From positions 1 to 64,000 of the forward strand of contig VFZG01000013.1 in NCBI GenBank assembly GCA_016871275.1: a DNA stretch of 64,000 bases. The letters are read 5' to 3'. A model generated the notes under the pieces. The model searched no databases and was not told where the DNA came from. It saw only the letters and a list, made by a program, of their open reading frames with translations. Origin of the DNA: Acidimicrobiia bacterium (GTDB lineage: Bacteria > Acidobacteriota > Vicinamibacteria > Vicinamibacterales > UBA2999). The position numbers and the translations under genes are program-made. Within the stretch, counting starts at the first letter, position 1, and each line of letters starts with the position of its first letter. Shown one piece after another: positions 46,002 through 53,938 of the stretch.

Positions 46002-46730
46002 ATGACTTTCGACTTCACTCCAGAACAGCAGGCGCTCGCGCAACGTGCGCGAGAGATGGCGGCGTCGATCGGCCTGTCGGTCGCGCACGCCATCGATTCG
46101 TTGGGTTCGATTGCCGACGACATTTCGAAATCGCTCAGGTCACAGTCGCTGACGTCGGTCTTCAGGGAGAGCGCGGTCAACGCGGCGATCGTCCTCGAGG
46201 AGCTGGCGGCGGTGAGCGCGAGCCTTGGCGCATATGTCGGGTTCTCGTCGGCGCTCGAGGGCGTCGACGCCACCGCGGTGGTGCCGACGCCGCTGGCGGG
46301 GCTGCGCAGCAGCGAGACGCCGCTGGCGCGGGCCGAGGTGGCAAACCCGGCGGCCAAGGCCAAGGCGAGGCTGGCGGCCGCGGCGGTAGCCGTCGGCATA
46401 GGCCGCGCGGCGGTCGACCATGCCATCGCGGCGATGAAGAAGGCCGGCGTGAAGCCCGGACCGGATGAATACGCGCCGCACTGGGCGTTCGCCGACGGTG
46501 CGACGGACGTGGCCGCGGCGCGGATGCTGACCTTCGATGCCGCCCAGAAGCTGGATCGCCGCGAGGACGCCGAAGCTGCCGTCACGCGCGCGCACATCTT
46601 TGCCGCCAACGCGGCCGCGCGCGCCGTGGATGCGGCAATCAAGGTCGAGGGGCCGTGGGGCTATTCGAAAGGCGGGCTGCTCGAGCGGCTGTCGCGCGAC
46701 GCACGTACCCTGCAAGTGATCTTGAAATGA
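46002..46730 (+). CDS. Shortened acyl-CoA dehydrogenase-like protein
   Basis: A 242-residue protein whose ends resemble acyl-CoA dehydrogenases: FTPEQQALAQRAREMAASIG at the start and a final helical bundle with AHIFAANAAARAVDAAIKVE then GYSKGGLLERLSRDARTLQV. The middle beta domain and most of the flavin-binding region seen in full-length members (about 380 residues) are missing, as is the catalytic Glu loop (YEGT). Ala content is high. It may be a non-catalytic relative, as found beside true dehydrogenases, or a shrunken gene still open. Its TGA stop is the first codon of element B. Confidence 0.65.
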   Translation: MTFDFTPEQQALAQRAREMAASIGLSVAHAIDSLGSIADDISKSLRSQSLTSVFRESAVNAAIVLEELAAVSASLGAYVGFSSALEGVDATAVVPTPLAGLRSSETPLARAEVANPAAKAKARLAAAAVAVGIGRAAVDHAIAAMKKAGVKPGPDEYAPHWAFADGATDVAAARMLTFDAAQKLDRREDAEAAVTRAHIFAANAAARAVDAAIKVEGPWGYSKGGLLERLSRDARTLQVILK

Positions 46731-46857
46731 CGATTGAGGGAGTCCTTGATTGCTTGGTTGTTGGGTGATTGCCGAATGACGATCGCCAAATAATTCGGCG
46801 ATTGAACATCGCCAAATCGCCCCACAATCAAGCAATCAAGGAATCGCTCAATCGTCA
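46728..46857. repeat. Palindromic octamer element B
   Basis: A 130-bp element with imperfect terminal inverted repeats, TGACGATTGAGGGAGTCCTT and AAGGAATCGCTCAATCGTCA. Its reverse complement aligns along the whole of element A (36377-36498) with few differences and one 6-8 bp insertion. CAATCAAG is repeated in tandem near its right end. Left TGA and right TCA are the stop codons of the two convergent acyl-CoA dehydrogenase-like genes. Confidence 0.85.
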
Positions 46858-48021
46858 ATTCCCCAGGATTCCCTTGGCGATCGTGCCGAGCTGCATGTTC
46901 GACGTGCCTTCGTAGATCTGCCCGATCTTCGCGTCGCGATACAGCTTCTCGACCGGATATTCCTTCACGAACCCATTGCCGCCGTACAGGTTGATCGCCA
47001 TCGAGGCGACCCGCTCGGCCACTTCGGATGAGTGAATCTTGCACATCGCCGCTTCGGTCAGGAACGGCAGACCCGCCTCACGCAGGCGGGCGCTGTTGTA
47101 GACGAGCAGGCGAGTGGTTTCGACGTCCAGGGCCATGCGCGCGACCTGGAACTGCACGCCCTGGAAGTCGGCGATCGGCTTGCCGAACTGCTTGCGCTCC
47201 TTGACGTAGGCGATGGTGTGGTCGAGCGCACCCTGGGCGAGCCCGAGCATTTGCGCGCCGATGCCGATGCGTCCTTCGTTGAGCGTCTCGATCGCGACCT
47301 TGTAGCCCTTGCCGATGTCGCCGAGAATCTGCGACCGCGGCACCAGGCAGTCTTCGAAGATCAGTTCGCACGTGCTGCTGGCGCGAATACCCAGCTTGTC
47401 TTCCTTCTTGCCGACGGCGAATCCCGGCGTGCCCCGATCGACGATGAATGCGGTGATGCCGCGATAGCCGGCATCCGGATTGATGGTGGCGAACACGATG
47501 AACATGTCCGCTTCGTTGCCGTTGGTAATCCACAGCTTGCGGCCATTGATCGCGAACCCCTCGCCGCGCTCCGTGGCGCGCGTCGTCAGCGCGAACGCGT
47601 CACTGCCGGAACCGGCCTCCGAGAGGCAATAGGCGCCGATCAGGCTGGTGGCGAACTTGGGCAGGTACTGGCGTTTGATCTCGTCGGTGCCCCACCGCAT
47701 CACCGCGTTGATGACGAGCGTGTTCTGCACGTCGACCAGGACGCCGATCGAGGGGTCGACGCGCGACAGCGATTCGACCGCCAGGACGGAGTGGAAGAAC
47801 GTGCCGCCGGCGCCGCCGTAGCTCTCCGGCACCTCGATGCTCATGGCGCCGAGCTCGAAGAGCTTCTTGATCAGCTCGGGCGAGAACTTCGCAAGCTCGT
47901 CCATGTCCCGCGTGAGTGGCCGAATCTCCCGATCGGCAAACTCGTACATGGCGTCGCGGAAGATGGTTTCGTCTTCGGCGAGTCGCGTCAACGCGGGCCT
48001 CGCGACGATCGTCTGGCTCAT
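46855..48021 (-). CDS. Acyl-CoA dehydrogenase (short/branched-chain type)
   Basis: A 388-residue flavoprotein that oxidises acyl-CoA to enoyl-CoA. Motifs are YCLSEAGSGSDAFALTTRAT, KLWITNGNEADMFIVFATIN, and the catalytic Glu in IGQIYEGTSNMQLGTIAKGI. The arrangement is close to short/branched-chain acyl-CoA dehydrogenases, which fits the nearby B12 mutase that may handle isobutyryl-CoA. The ATG at 48021 is preferred to 48159, which lies inside the divergent gene; GGGGA precedes it by 4 nt. The stop is supplied by element B. Confidence 0.93.
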   Translation of the reverse strand: MSQTIVARPALTRLAEDETIFRDAMYEFADREIRPLTRDMDELAKFSPELIKKLFELGAMSIEVPESYGGAGGTFFHSVLAVESLSRVDPSIGVLVDVQNTLVINAVMRWGTDEIKRQYLPKFATSLIGAYCLSEAGSGSDAFALTTRATERGEGFAINGRKLWITNGNEADMFIVFATINPDAGYRGITAFIVDRGTPGFAVGKKEDKLGIRASSTCELIFEDCLVPRSQILGDIGKGYKVAIETLNEGRIGIGAQMLGLAQGALDHTIAYVKERKQFGKPIADFQGVQFQVARMALDVETTRLLVYNSARLREAGLPFLTEAAMCKIHSSEVAERVASMAINLYGGNGFVKEYPVEKLYRDAKIGQIYEGTSNMQLGTIAKGILGN

Positions 48022-48085
48022 GAGTCCCCTGTTCGAGCGAAATACGGGCTGAATACCAGCCGACAACGTCAATGTTATCATCGCC

Positions 48086-50170
48086 ATGAAGGCCATGGGC
48101 ACTACGGTCCCACGCACGCTGCTGGTTTGCGCCGCCATCGCCTGCGCGACGCTCGGCACGTCGGCACGTCAGCAGCCCGCCACGCCAGCTCCGGCGCCTG
48201 TACAGCCCGCTCAACCGTCAGCCCCGCCAGATCAGCAGCCGGTGTTTCGTGCCGGCATCGACACCGTCCGCGTGGACGTGATCGTGACCGACCGGCAAGG
48301 CAACCCGGTCACCGACCTGAAGCTCGAGGATTTTCAGATCGAAGAGGATGGCAAGCCCCAGAAGGCCGACACCTTCCGGCTCGTCCGCGTCGACACGACC
48401 ACGCAGCCGGGCGACACCCAGCGCAGTATCCGGTCCCGCAACGACGAGGACACGGCGGCGGCCGACGAGCGCAGGCGCATCTTCATGGTCTTCCTGGACG
48501 ACTACCACGTGATGCGCGACCGGGGCATGGTGCTGAAGAAGCCGGTCATCGATTTCATCGCCAACCAGCTCGGACCGAGCGACCTGCTGGGCGTCATGCA
48601 TCCGCTGACGCCGATCGACGGCGCGGTGGTCACCGGCAACCACCAGGGTGTGATTAACGCGGTCGAGAAGTTCGAGGGCCGCAGGTACAACTACGAGCCC
48701 GTGAACGCCACCGAAGCCGGATACGTCTACCGGCTCACGCCGGATGCGATCGAGATGATCCGCCGCCAGGTGACGTTCACGGCGATTCGCGGCATCTGCA
48801 CCAAGATGGGCGCGCTGCGTGAGGGCCGCAAGTCGCTGATTCTCCTCAGCGAGGGATACAACTCGATGCTGCCCCCGCAGATGCGCAGCAGTCTGCCCGG
48901 GGCGGTGGCCGGAGTGAGCGGGGTGGGCGGTGGCGGCGCGAATCGCGATCCGTTCGCGGCCGATGGCAACATCAACGAGGACCGCGCGCGTTTCGGCCAG
49001 GACATCGACATGATGCGCGAGCTGCAGGACGTCTGGGACGCCTGCAACCGCGGCAACGTCTCGATTTACCCCGTGGACCCGCGCGGCCTGGCGGCCGGCG
49101 CGTTCGACATCACGTCGAACATCTCGATTCGCACCAGCCAGCAGTACCTCACGCAATCGCAGGACACGCTGCGCGACCTCGCTGGCAATACCGACGGCCG
49201 CGCGATCGTGAATCGCAACGATCTTGCCGCGGGCATGCGGCAAATCGTCCGCGATTCGAGCGCCTACTACCTGGTGGCGTACACCACGCAGGCGGCCACC
49301 GACGGCAAGTTCCACGAGATCCGCGTGCGCGTGAAGCGCCCCGGCGTCCAGGTCCGGCACCGCAAGGGCTTCTGGGCCTTCACCAACGAAGACGTCAAGC
49401 GCGCCATGGCCCCGCCCAGGGCCGGTCCGGCCGCCGAGATCACCAAAGCGCTCACCGCAATCGCACCGATGACCAACCGGCGTTACATCCGCACGTGGTT
49501 TGGCACCGACCAGGGGCCCGATGGCGGCAATCGCGTCACGTTCTTGTGGGAGCCGCTGCCGCCCACGCCGGGCGTCAGGCGCGACGAGGCACGTCGAGTG
49601 ACAGTGCTGGCGACCTCGCCATCCGGCGACATCGTGTATCGCGGGCGCGTCCCGAGCGAGCTGGCCTCGCCGGGCAACGGCGGCATCATCCGGTTCAACG
49701 CGCCGCCGGGCAAGCTCGGCGTGCGCCTGACCATCGAGGGTGACGGCACCGGCGCGCTCGACACCGAGGATCGGGACGTCACCTTACCAGACCTGACCGC
49801 GCCGGAACTCAGGCTGAGCACGCCACAGGTATGGTTTGCGCGCAATGCCAGAGAGTTCCAGGCGCTGACCGCCGGCACGCCGCCGGCGCCCGCGGCGACG
49901 CGCGATTTCCGGCGAACGGACCGCCTGCTGGTCCGCGTCGATGCCTACTCGCCCGCCAACGCCCCGGCACAAGTGACCGTGCAACTGCTGAATCAGCAGG
50001 GCACCAAGATGGCGGACATTCCGGTGACGGCGCCGGCGGAGGGGCAGACCTACTCGATCGACCTGCCGCTGGCGAGCCTGGCGCCCGGTCAGTACCTGAT
50101 CGAGATCACCGCCAACAGCGAAGGCCACAAGCCCGTGACTGAACTTGTGGCCTTGCGGCTGGGCAGTTAG
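48086..50170 (+). CDS. VWFA-related domain protein, acidobacterial type
   Basis: A 694-residue exported protein. A signal peptide (RTLLVCAAIACATLGTSARQ) is followed by a Pro/Gln-rich linker. The VWFA-related domain follows (residues about 55-435), with VDVIVTDRQGNPVTDLKLED and FQIEEDGKPQ, a non-canonical metal site region in IFMVFLDDYHVM, and RVKRPGVQVRHRKGFWAF at its end. The last 250 residues form two beta-rich regions without a recognised family. It is longer than the relative at 12.5 kb but shares the same core. A TATCAT box lies close to the ATG. It ends by overlapping the convergent gdh stop. Confidence 0.85.
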   Translation: MKAMGTTVPRTLLVCAAIACATLGTSARQQPATPAPAPVQPAQPSAPPDQQPVFRAGIDTVRVDVIVTDRQGNPVTDLKLEDFQIEEDGKPQKADTFRLVRVDTTTQPGDTQRSIRSRNDEDTAAADERRRIFMVFLDDYHVMRDRGMVLKKPVIDFIANQLGPSDLLGVMHPLTPIDGAVVTGNHQGVINAVEKFEGRRYNYEPVNATEAGYVYRLTPDAIEMIRRQVTFTAIRGICTKMGALREGRKSLILLSEGYNSMLPPQMRSSLPGAVAGVSGVGGGGANRDPFAADGNINEDRARFGQDIDMMRELQDVWDACNRGNVSIYPVDPRGLAAGAFDITSNISIRTSQQYLTQSQDTLRDLAGNTDGRAIVNRNDLAAGMRQIVRDSSAYYLVAYTTQAATDGKFHEIRVRVKRPGVQVRHRKGFWAFTNEDVKRAMAPPRAGPAAEITKALTAIAPMTNRRYIRTWFGTDQGPDGGNRVTFLWEPLPPTPGVRRDEARRVTVLATSPSGDIVYRGRVPSELASPGNGGIIRFNAPPGKLGVRLTIEGDGTGALDTEDRDVTLPDLTAPELRLSTPQVWFARNAREFQALTAGTPPAPAATRDFRRTDRLLVRVDAYSPANAPAQVTVQLLNQQGTKMADIPVTAPAEGQTYSIDLPLASLAPGQYLIEITANSEGHKPVTELVALRLGS

Positions 50171-51417
50171 GCATACATGCCACGCATTTTCGTGACGGTG
50201 GCAACCCGTCCAATCGCCACGATATAAGCGGCGACGCGCATGTCGACGTTGTATTCGAGCGCCGTTTTCAGCACCGTCTCGAACGCCTGGCACATCTTCG
50301 CCTCCAGGCGTTCGTTCACTTCCTTCTCGGTCCAGAAGTAGCCATGGCGATCCTGCACCCACTCGAAGTACGACGTGGTGACGCCGCCGGCGTTGGCCAG
50401 GATGTCGGGCACCACGAAGACGCCCTTCTCGTGCAGGATCTTGTGCGCCTCGGTCGTCGTCGGGCCGTTGGCGCCTTCGACGATCAGCTTCGCCTTGATG
50501 TCGTGCACGTTGTCGAGGGTGATCTGCTTCTCGAGCGCGGCGGGCATGAGAATCTCGGCGTCGAGCGTGAAGACATCGGCCGCGGCGAGCGGCTCGCCGC
50601 CGGGGAAGCCGGCGACCGTTTTGTGCTGTGCCACCCATTGCTGCAGCTTCGGAATGTCGAGGCCGGTGGGGTTCTGAACGCCGCCCTTCCAGTCGGTGAC
50701 GCCGATGATGACGGCGCCCTGCTCGGCCATCAGCTGCGCGCCGATCGCGCCGACATTGCCGAATCCCTGGACCGCGACCTTTGATCCGTCGAGCGAGAAC
50801 CCCAGATGCCTGGCCGCTTCACGGGCGACAATCATCGCGCCCCGGCCGGTGGCTTCGCGGCGGCCCAGCGACCCGCCCATCTCCACCGGCTTGCCGGTGA
50901 CGACGGCGGTGGAGGTGTGGCCGACGTGCATGGAGTAGGTGTCCGAGAACCACGCCATGACCTGTTCGTTGGTGTTGACGTCGGGAGCAGGGACGTCCTT
51001 GTCGGGGCCGATCGCATCGATGATCTCGGCCGTGTAGCGGCGGGTCAGCGCCTCGAGCTCGCGCTTCGACATCTTCGTCGGGTCGCAGATCACGCCGCCC
51101 TTGCCGCCGCCGAACGGCAGCTGCGCCACCGCGCACTTCCACGTCATCCAGGCCGCCAGCGTCGTCACTTCATCCAGCGTCACGTCGGGGTGATAGCGGA
51201 TGCCGCCCTTGGCCGGGCCAAGCGTCACGTTGTACTGGACCCGGAAGCCGGTGAAGACCTGGATCTCGCCGCTGTCCATCTGGACGGGGCAGGAGACGAT
51301 GATCTGCCGTTTGGGGTGGGTGAGCATCTGCCAGATGCCCGGTTCGAGATTGAGCAGACGCGCGGCGCCTTCGAATTCCTGAAGCATGCCGCTGAAGAGC
51401 GTGCCGTATGACGACAT
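50167..51417 (-). CDS. gdhA: Glu/Leu/Phe/Val dehydrogenase (glutamate dehydrogenase)
   Basis: A 416-residue enzyme converting glutamate to 2-oxoglutarate with NAD(P), or the reverse. Catalytic region: PAKGGIRYHPDVTLDEVTTL then MTWKCAVAQLPFGGGKGGV with the reactive Lys. The Rossmann fold starts VAVQGFGNVGAIGAQLMAEQ, and APDVNTNEQVMAWFSDTYS is typical. The ATG at 51417 with GAGGGT 3 nt upstream is chosen; the track GTG at 51456 adds 13 residues and is possible. A promoter TTGACA-18-TACTTT lies upstream on this strand. Confidence 0.93.
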   Translation of the reverse strand: MSSYGTLFSGMLQEFEGAARLLNLEPGIWQMLTHPKRQIIVSCPVQMDSGEIQVFTGFRVQYNVTLGPAKGGIRYHPDVTLDEVTTLAAWMTWKCAVAQLPFGGGKGGVICDPTKMSKRELEALTRRYTAEIIDAIGPDKDVPAPDVNTNEQVMAWFSDTYSMHVGHTSTAVVTGKPVEMGGSLGRREATGRGAMIVAREAARHLGFSLDGSKVAVQGFGNVGAIGAQLMAEQGAVIIGVTDWKGGVQNPTGLDIPKLQQWVAQHKTVAGFPGGEPLAAADVFTLDAEILMPAALEKQITLDNVHDIKAKLIVEGANGPTTTEAHKILHEKGVFVVPDILANAGGVTTSYFEWVQDRHGYFWTEKEVNERLEAKMCQAFETVLKTALEYNVDMRVAAYIVAIGRVATVTKMRGMYA

Positions 51418-51477
51418 CAGACCCTCATCGATGGTGGACCCCTCTGAGCCAGACACGGCGCAGAAGGCAAACGAACC

Positions 51478-51507
51478 AAAGTAGCAATCCGCTCATGACA
51501 ATGTCAA
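51478..51507 (-). promoter_or_regulatory. gdhA promoter with TGACA/TGTCA palindrome
   Basis: On the minus strand TTGACA (51507-51502), an 18-bp spacer and TACTTT (51483-51478). The -35 overlaps TGACAATGTCA, an inverted repeat with the same half-sites seen at 9.06 and 18.2 kb. Confidence 0.5.
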
Positions 51508-51602
51508 TTCACTATCTCTCCCATGCGTTTCAGTTATCACCTGGCGCCCCCGAATAACCCGCCTCCGCCCGCGGCTGGGGCGTGGCAAGCTCCCTCAGGT
51601 CT

Positions 51603-51608
51603 TATAAT
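51603..51608 (+). promoter_or_regulatory. TATAAT box before the B12 mutase genes
   Basis: Consensus TATAAT ends 9 nt before the mutase ATG. GAGG lies 4 nt before the ATG, so a very short leader is also possible. Confidence 0.5.
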
Positions 51609-51617
51609 TAGAGGCAC

Positions 51618-53297
51618 ATGAAGGGCGTGATCGAGCGCGCGGACAGGCGCAAGGCGAAATGGGAACGTGAGGTCCTGGAGCCGGCGCTCGAGAAGTCACC
51701 TGAGCGCAAGGGGCCGTTCACCACCATTTCCGGCCGCCCGATCGAGCGTCTCTACACTTCCGAAGACATCGCCGGCATCGGCTACGAGCGCGACATTGCC
51801 AATCCCGGCGAGTATCCCTACGTCCGCGGCATTCACCCGAGCGGCTATCGCGGCAAGCTGTGGACCATGCGCCAGTTCGCCGGCTTCGGGTCGCCCGAAG
51901 AGACCAACCAGCGCTACAAGGACCTGATTGCGGCCGGCGGCACCGGGCTGAGCGTCGCATTCGACCTGCCGACGCTGATGGGGCGTGATCCGGATCACCC
52001 GTTGTCGCTCGGGGAAGTGGGCAAGTGCGGCGTCAGCATCGTGTCGCTGAAGGACATGGAGCGGCTGTTCGACGGCATTCCGCTCGACGACCCGGCGATC
52101 ACGACGTCGATGACGATCAACTCGCCGGCGCCGATGATCTTCGCCATGTATCTGGTCGTCGCCGAGCAGCACGGCGCCGACTGGAAGAAGATTTCCGGTA
52201 CCATCCAGAACGACATCCTCAAGGAATTCATCGCCCAGAAGGAATACATATTCCCGCCGCGCCAGTCGATGCGGCTGATCACCGACATCTTCGCGTTCTG
52301 CTCGCAGGAAGTCCCGAAGTGGAACACCATCTCGGTGAGCGGCTATCACATCCGCGAGGCGGGCTCGACGTCGCTGCAGGAGCTGGCGTTCACGTTGCGT
52401 GACGGCCTCGAGTACGTGCAGTACGGGGTGGACGCCGGACTGGACGTCGACGACTTCGTGCCGCGCATCTCGTTCTTCTTCAACTCGCACAGCGACTTTT
52501 TCGAGGAGATTGCCAAGTATCGCGCCGCGCGCAAGCTGTGGGCGGACGCGATGAGGCACCGGTTTGGCGCCAAGAATCCCCGTTCGTGGCAGCTCCGTTT
52601 CCATACCCAGACGGCCGGCGTGTCGCTGACCGCGCAGCAGCCCTACAACAACGTCGTGCGCACGGCGCTGCAGGCGCTGGCCGCGGTGCTGGGCGGCACC
52701 AACTCCCTCCACACCAACTCGCTCGACGAGGCATTGGCGCTGCCGACCAGGGAGGCGGCCACCATCGCGCTGCGAACGCAGCAGATCATCGCCCACGAAA
52801 GCGGCGTGACCAACGTCGTCGACCCGCTGGGCGGTTCGTACTTCGTCGAGGCGCTGACACGCCAGATGGAAGAGGGCACGCTGAAGTACTGGGACACGAT
52901 CGATCGCATGGGCGGCATGGTCGAGGCGATCGAGCGCGGCTATCCGCAACAGGAGATTGCCGAGGCGTCCTATCAGTTCCAGCAGGCAGTCGAGCGCCGT
53001 GAGAAGGTCATTGTCGGCGTCAACGACTTCGTCCAGATGGATGCCAAGCCGCTCGAGATCCTGTACATTGACGAGTCCACCGCCGGGCTGCAGCTGGAGC
53101 GGCTCGCCGATCTGAAGCGCATGCGCGACCACCATCGCGTGCGGCAGACGCTTGAGGCGCTGCAGGCCGGCGCAACGGGCACCGCGAACACCATGCCGCT
53201 GCTGCTGGATTGCGTACGCGCCTACGCCACCGTTGGTGAAATGTGCGATGCTCTCCGCGAAGTGTGGGGAGAATACGAAGAAGTCCCCCTCATATGA
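51618..53297 (+). CDS. Acyl-CoA mutase large subunit (methylmalonyl-CoA mutase family, isobutyryl-CoA mutase-like)
   Basis: A 559-residue substrate-binding TIM-barrel subunit of a B12-dependent carbon-skeleton mutase. Motifs are [40 protein letters not shown] and [20 protein letters not shown] with [13 protein letters not shown]-type text ([20 protein letters not shown]). Two specificity positions differ from true methylmalonyl-CoA mutases: Phe87 in RQFAG replaces Tyr, and Gln207 in FIAQKEYIF replaces Arg. Both changes are those of isobutyryl-CoA mutase. The B12-binding domain is a separate downstream protein coupled by ATGA. A role in branched-chain acyl-CoA metabolism is inferred. Confidence 0.9.
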   Translation: MKGVIERADRRKAKWEREVLEPALEKSPERKGPFTTISGRPIERLYTSEDIAGIGYERDIANPGEYPYVRGIHPSGYRGKLWTMRQFAGFGSPEETNQRYKDLIAAGGTGLSVAFDLPTLMGRDPDHPLSLGEVGKCGVSIVSLKDMERLFDGIPLDDPAITTSMTINSPAPMIFAMYLVVAEQHGADWKKISGTIQNDILKEFIAQKEYIFPPRQSMRLITDIFAFCSQEVPKWNTISVSGYHIREAGSTSLQELAFTLRDGLEYVQYGVDAGLDVDDFVPRISFFFNSHSDFFEEIAKYRAARKLWADAMRHRFGAKNPRSWQLRFHTQTAGVSLTAQQPYNNVVRTALQALAAVLGGTNSLHTNSLDEALALPTREAATIALRTQQIIAHESGVTNVVDPLGGSYFVEALTRQMEEGTLKYWDTIDRMGGMVEAIERGYPQQEIAEASYQFQQAVERREKVIVGVNDFVQMDAKPLEILYIDESTAGLQLERLADLKRMRDHHRVRQTLEALQAGATGTANTMPLLLDCVRAYATVGEMCDALREVWGEYEEVPLI

Positions 53298-53695
53298 GCC
53301 AGAAGATTCGAGTCGTCATCGCCAAGCCAGGCCTGGACGGCCACGACCGTGGCGCCAAGGTGATCGCGCGCGCTTTGCGCGATGCGGGTATGGAGGTGAT
53401 CTACACCGGCCTGCGGCAGACGCCCGAGCAGATTGTCTCGGCGGCGCTGCAGGAAGATGCCGACGTGATTGGCCTGTCCATTCTGTCCGGCGCCCACATG
53501 CACATCTGCCGGCGGGTGATGGAACTGCTCACAGAAAAGGGCCTCGACGACGTGCAGGTCGTCATCGGCGGCATCATTCCCGACCTCGACATTCCCACGT
53601 TGAACGGGATCGGCATCAAGGGCATTTTCATCCCCGGCACCCCGATGCAGCGGATCATCGACTTCATTTCCGCCAACGCGCGCGCCAGGGTGTGA
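53294..53695 (+). CDS. Cobalamin-binding small subunit of the acyl-CoA mutase
   Basis: A 133-residue B12-binding domain. It has the base-off/His-on motif DxHxxG in [20 protein letters not shown], then [20 protein letters not shown] and [20 protein letters not shown] with GT(P)-type C-terminus FIPGTP. This is the usual small subunit that completes the separate large subunit upstream. The ATG at 53294 overlaps the upstream TGA; the track start at 53243 lies within the large-subunit gene. No MeaB/ArgK chaperone gene lies nearby. Confidence 0.95.
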   Translation: MSQKIRVVIAKPGLDGHDRGAKVIARALRDAGMEVIYTGLRQTPEQIVSAALQEDADVIGLSILSGAHMHICRRVMELLTEKGLDDVQVVIGGIIPDLDIPTLNGIGIKGIFIPGTPMQRIIDFISANARARV

Positions 53696-53750
53696 AGGGA
53701 CATGCCACTGTTACCCGGCCGTCCGCAGGCCGATCAGGTGGGGTAACCCT

Positions 53751-53924
53751 GGGCATGCCACCCTCCTCCTGGCGGACGACAGTGTCACCGTCCAACGGGT
53801 GATAGCGCTGACGTTCGCCGAACAGCCCATTCAGATTGTCACCGTCCGCAGCGTGGTTTTGGAAACCTCCGAAGGCCTGGTCCGCGACGAAATCGAGCGC
53901 ATCAAGTCTCGCCGATCTCAATAG
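53751..53924 (+). pseudogene. Response-regulator (REC) remnant
   Basis: Without a start codon, the frame reads GHATLLLADDSVTVQRVIAL then TFAEQPIQIVTV, the first strand and helix of a receiver domain with its acidic pair (ADD). It then jumps to RSVVLETSEGLVRDEIERIK then SRRSQ and a stop at 53922-53924. The phospho-acceptor Asp and most of the domain are missing. The remainder looks like the two ends of a longer regulator joined in frame. Confidence 0.55.
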
Positions 53925-53926
53925 GG

Positions 53927-53932
53927 CATAAT
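53927..53932 (+). promoter_or_regulatory. Putative -10 box CATAAT for leaderless valS
   Basis: CATAAT ends 6 nt before the valS ATG; no ribosome-binding site is present. Confidence 0.45.
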
Positions 53933-53938
53933 CGTCAG

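Noticed and set aside
47032-48657. 541-residue plus-strand ORF
   Set aside because: Antisense to the acyl-CoA dehydrogenase and then out of frame in the VWFA gene; no domain of its own.
53705-53750. Cobalamin riboswitch near the mutase genes
   Set aside because: It lies downstream of the mutase genes, is too short and lacks a B12-box sequence.
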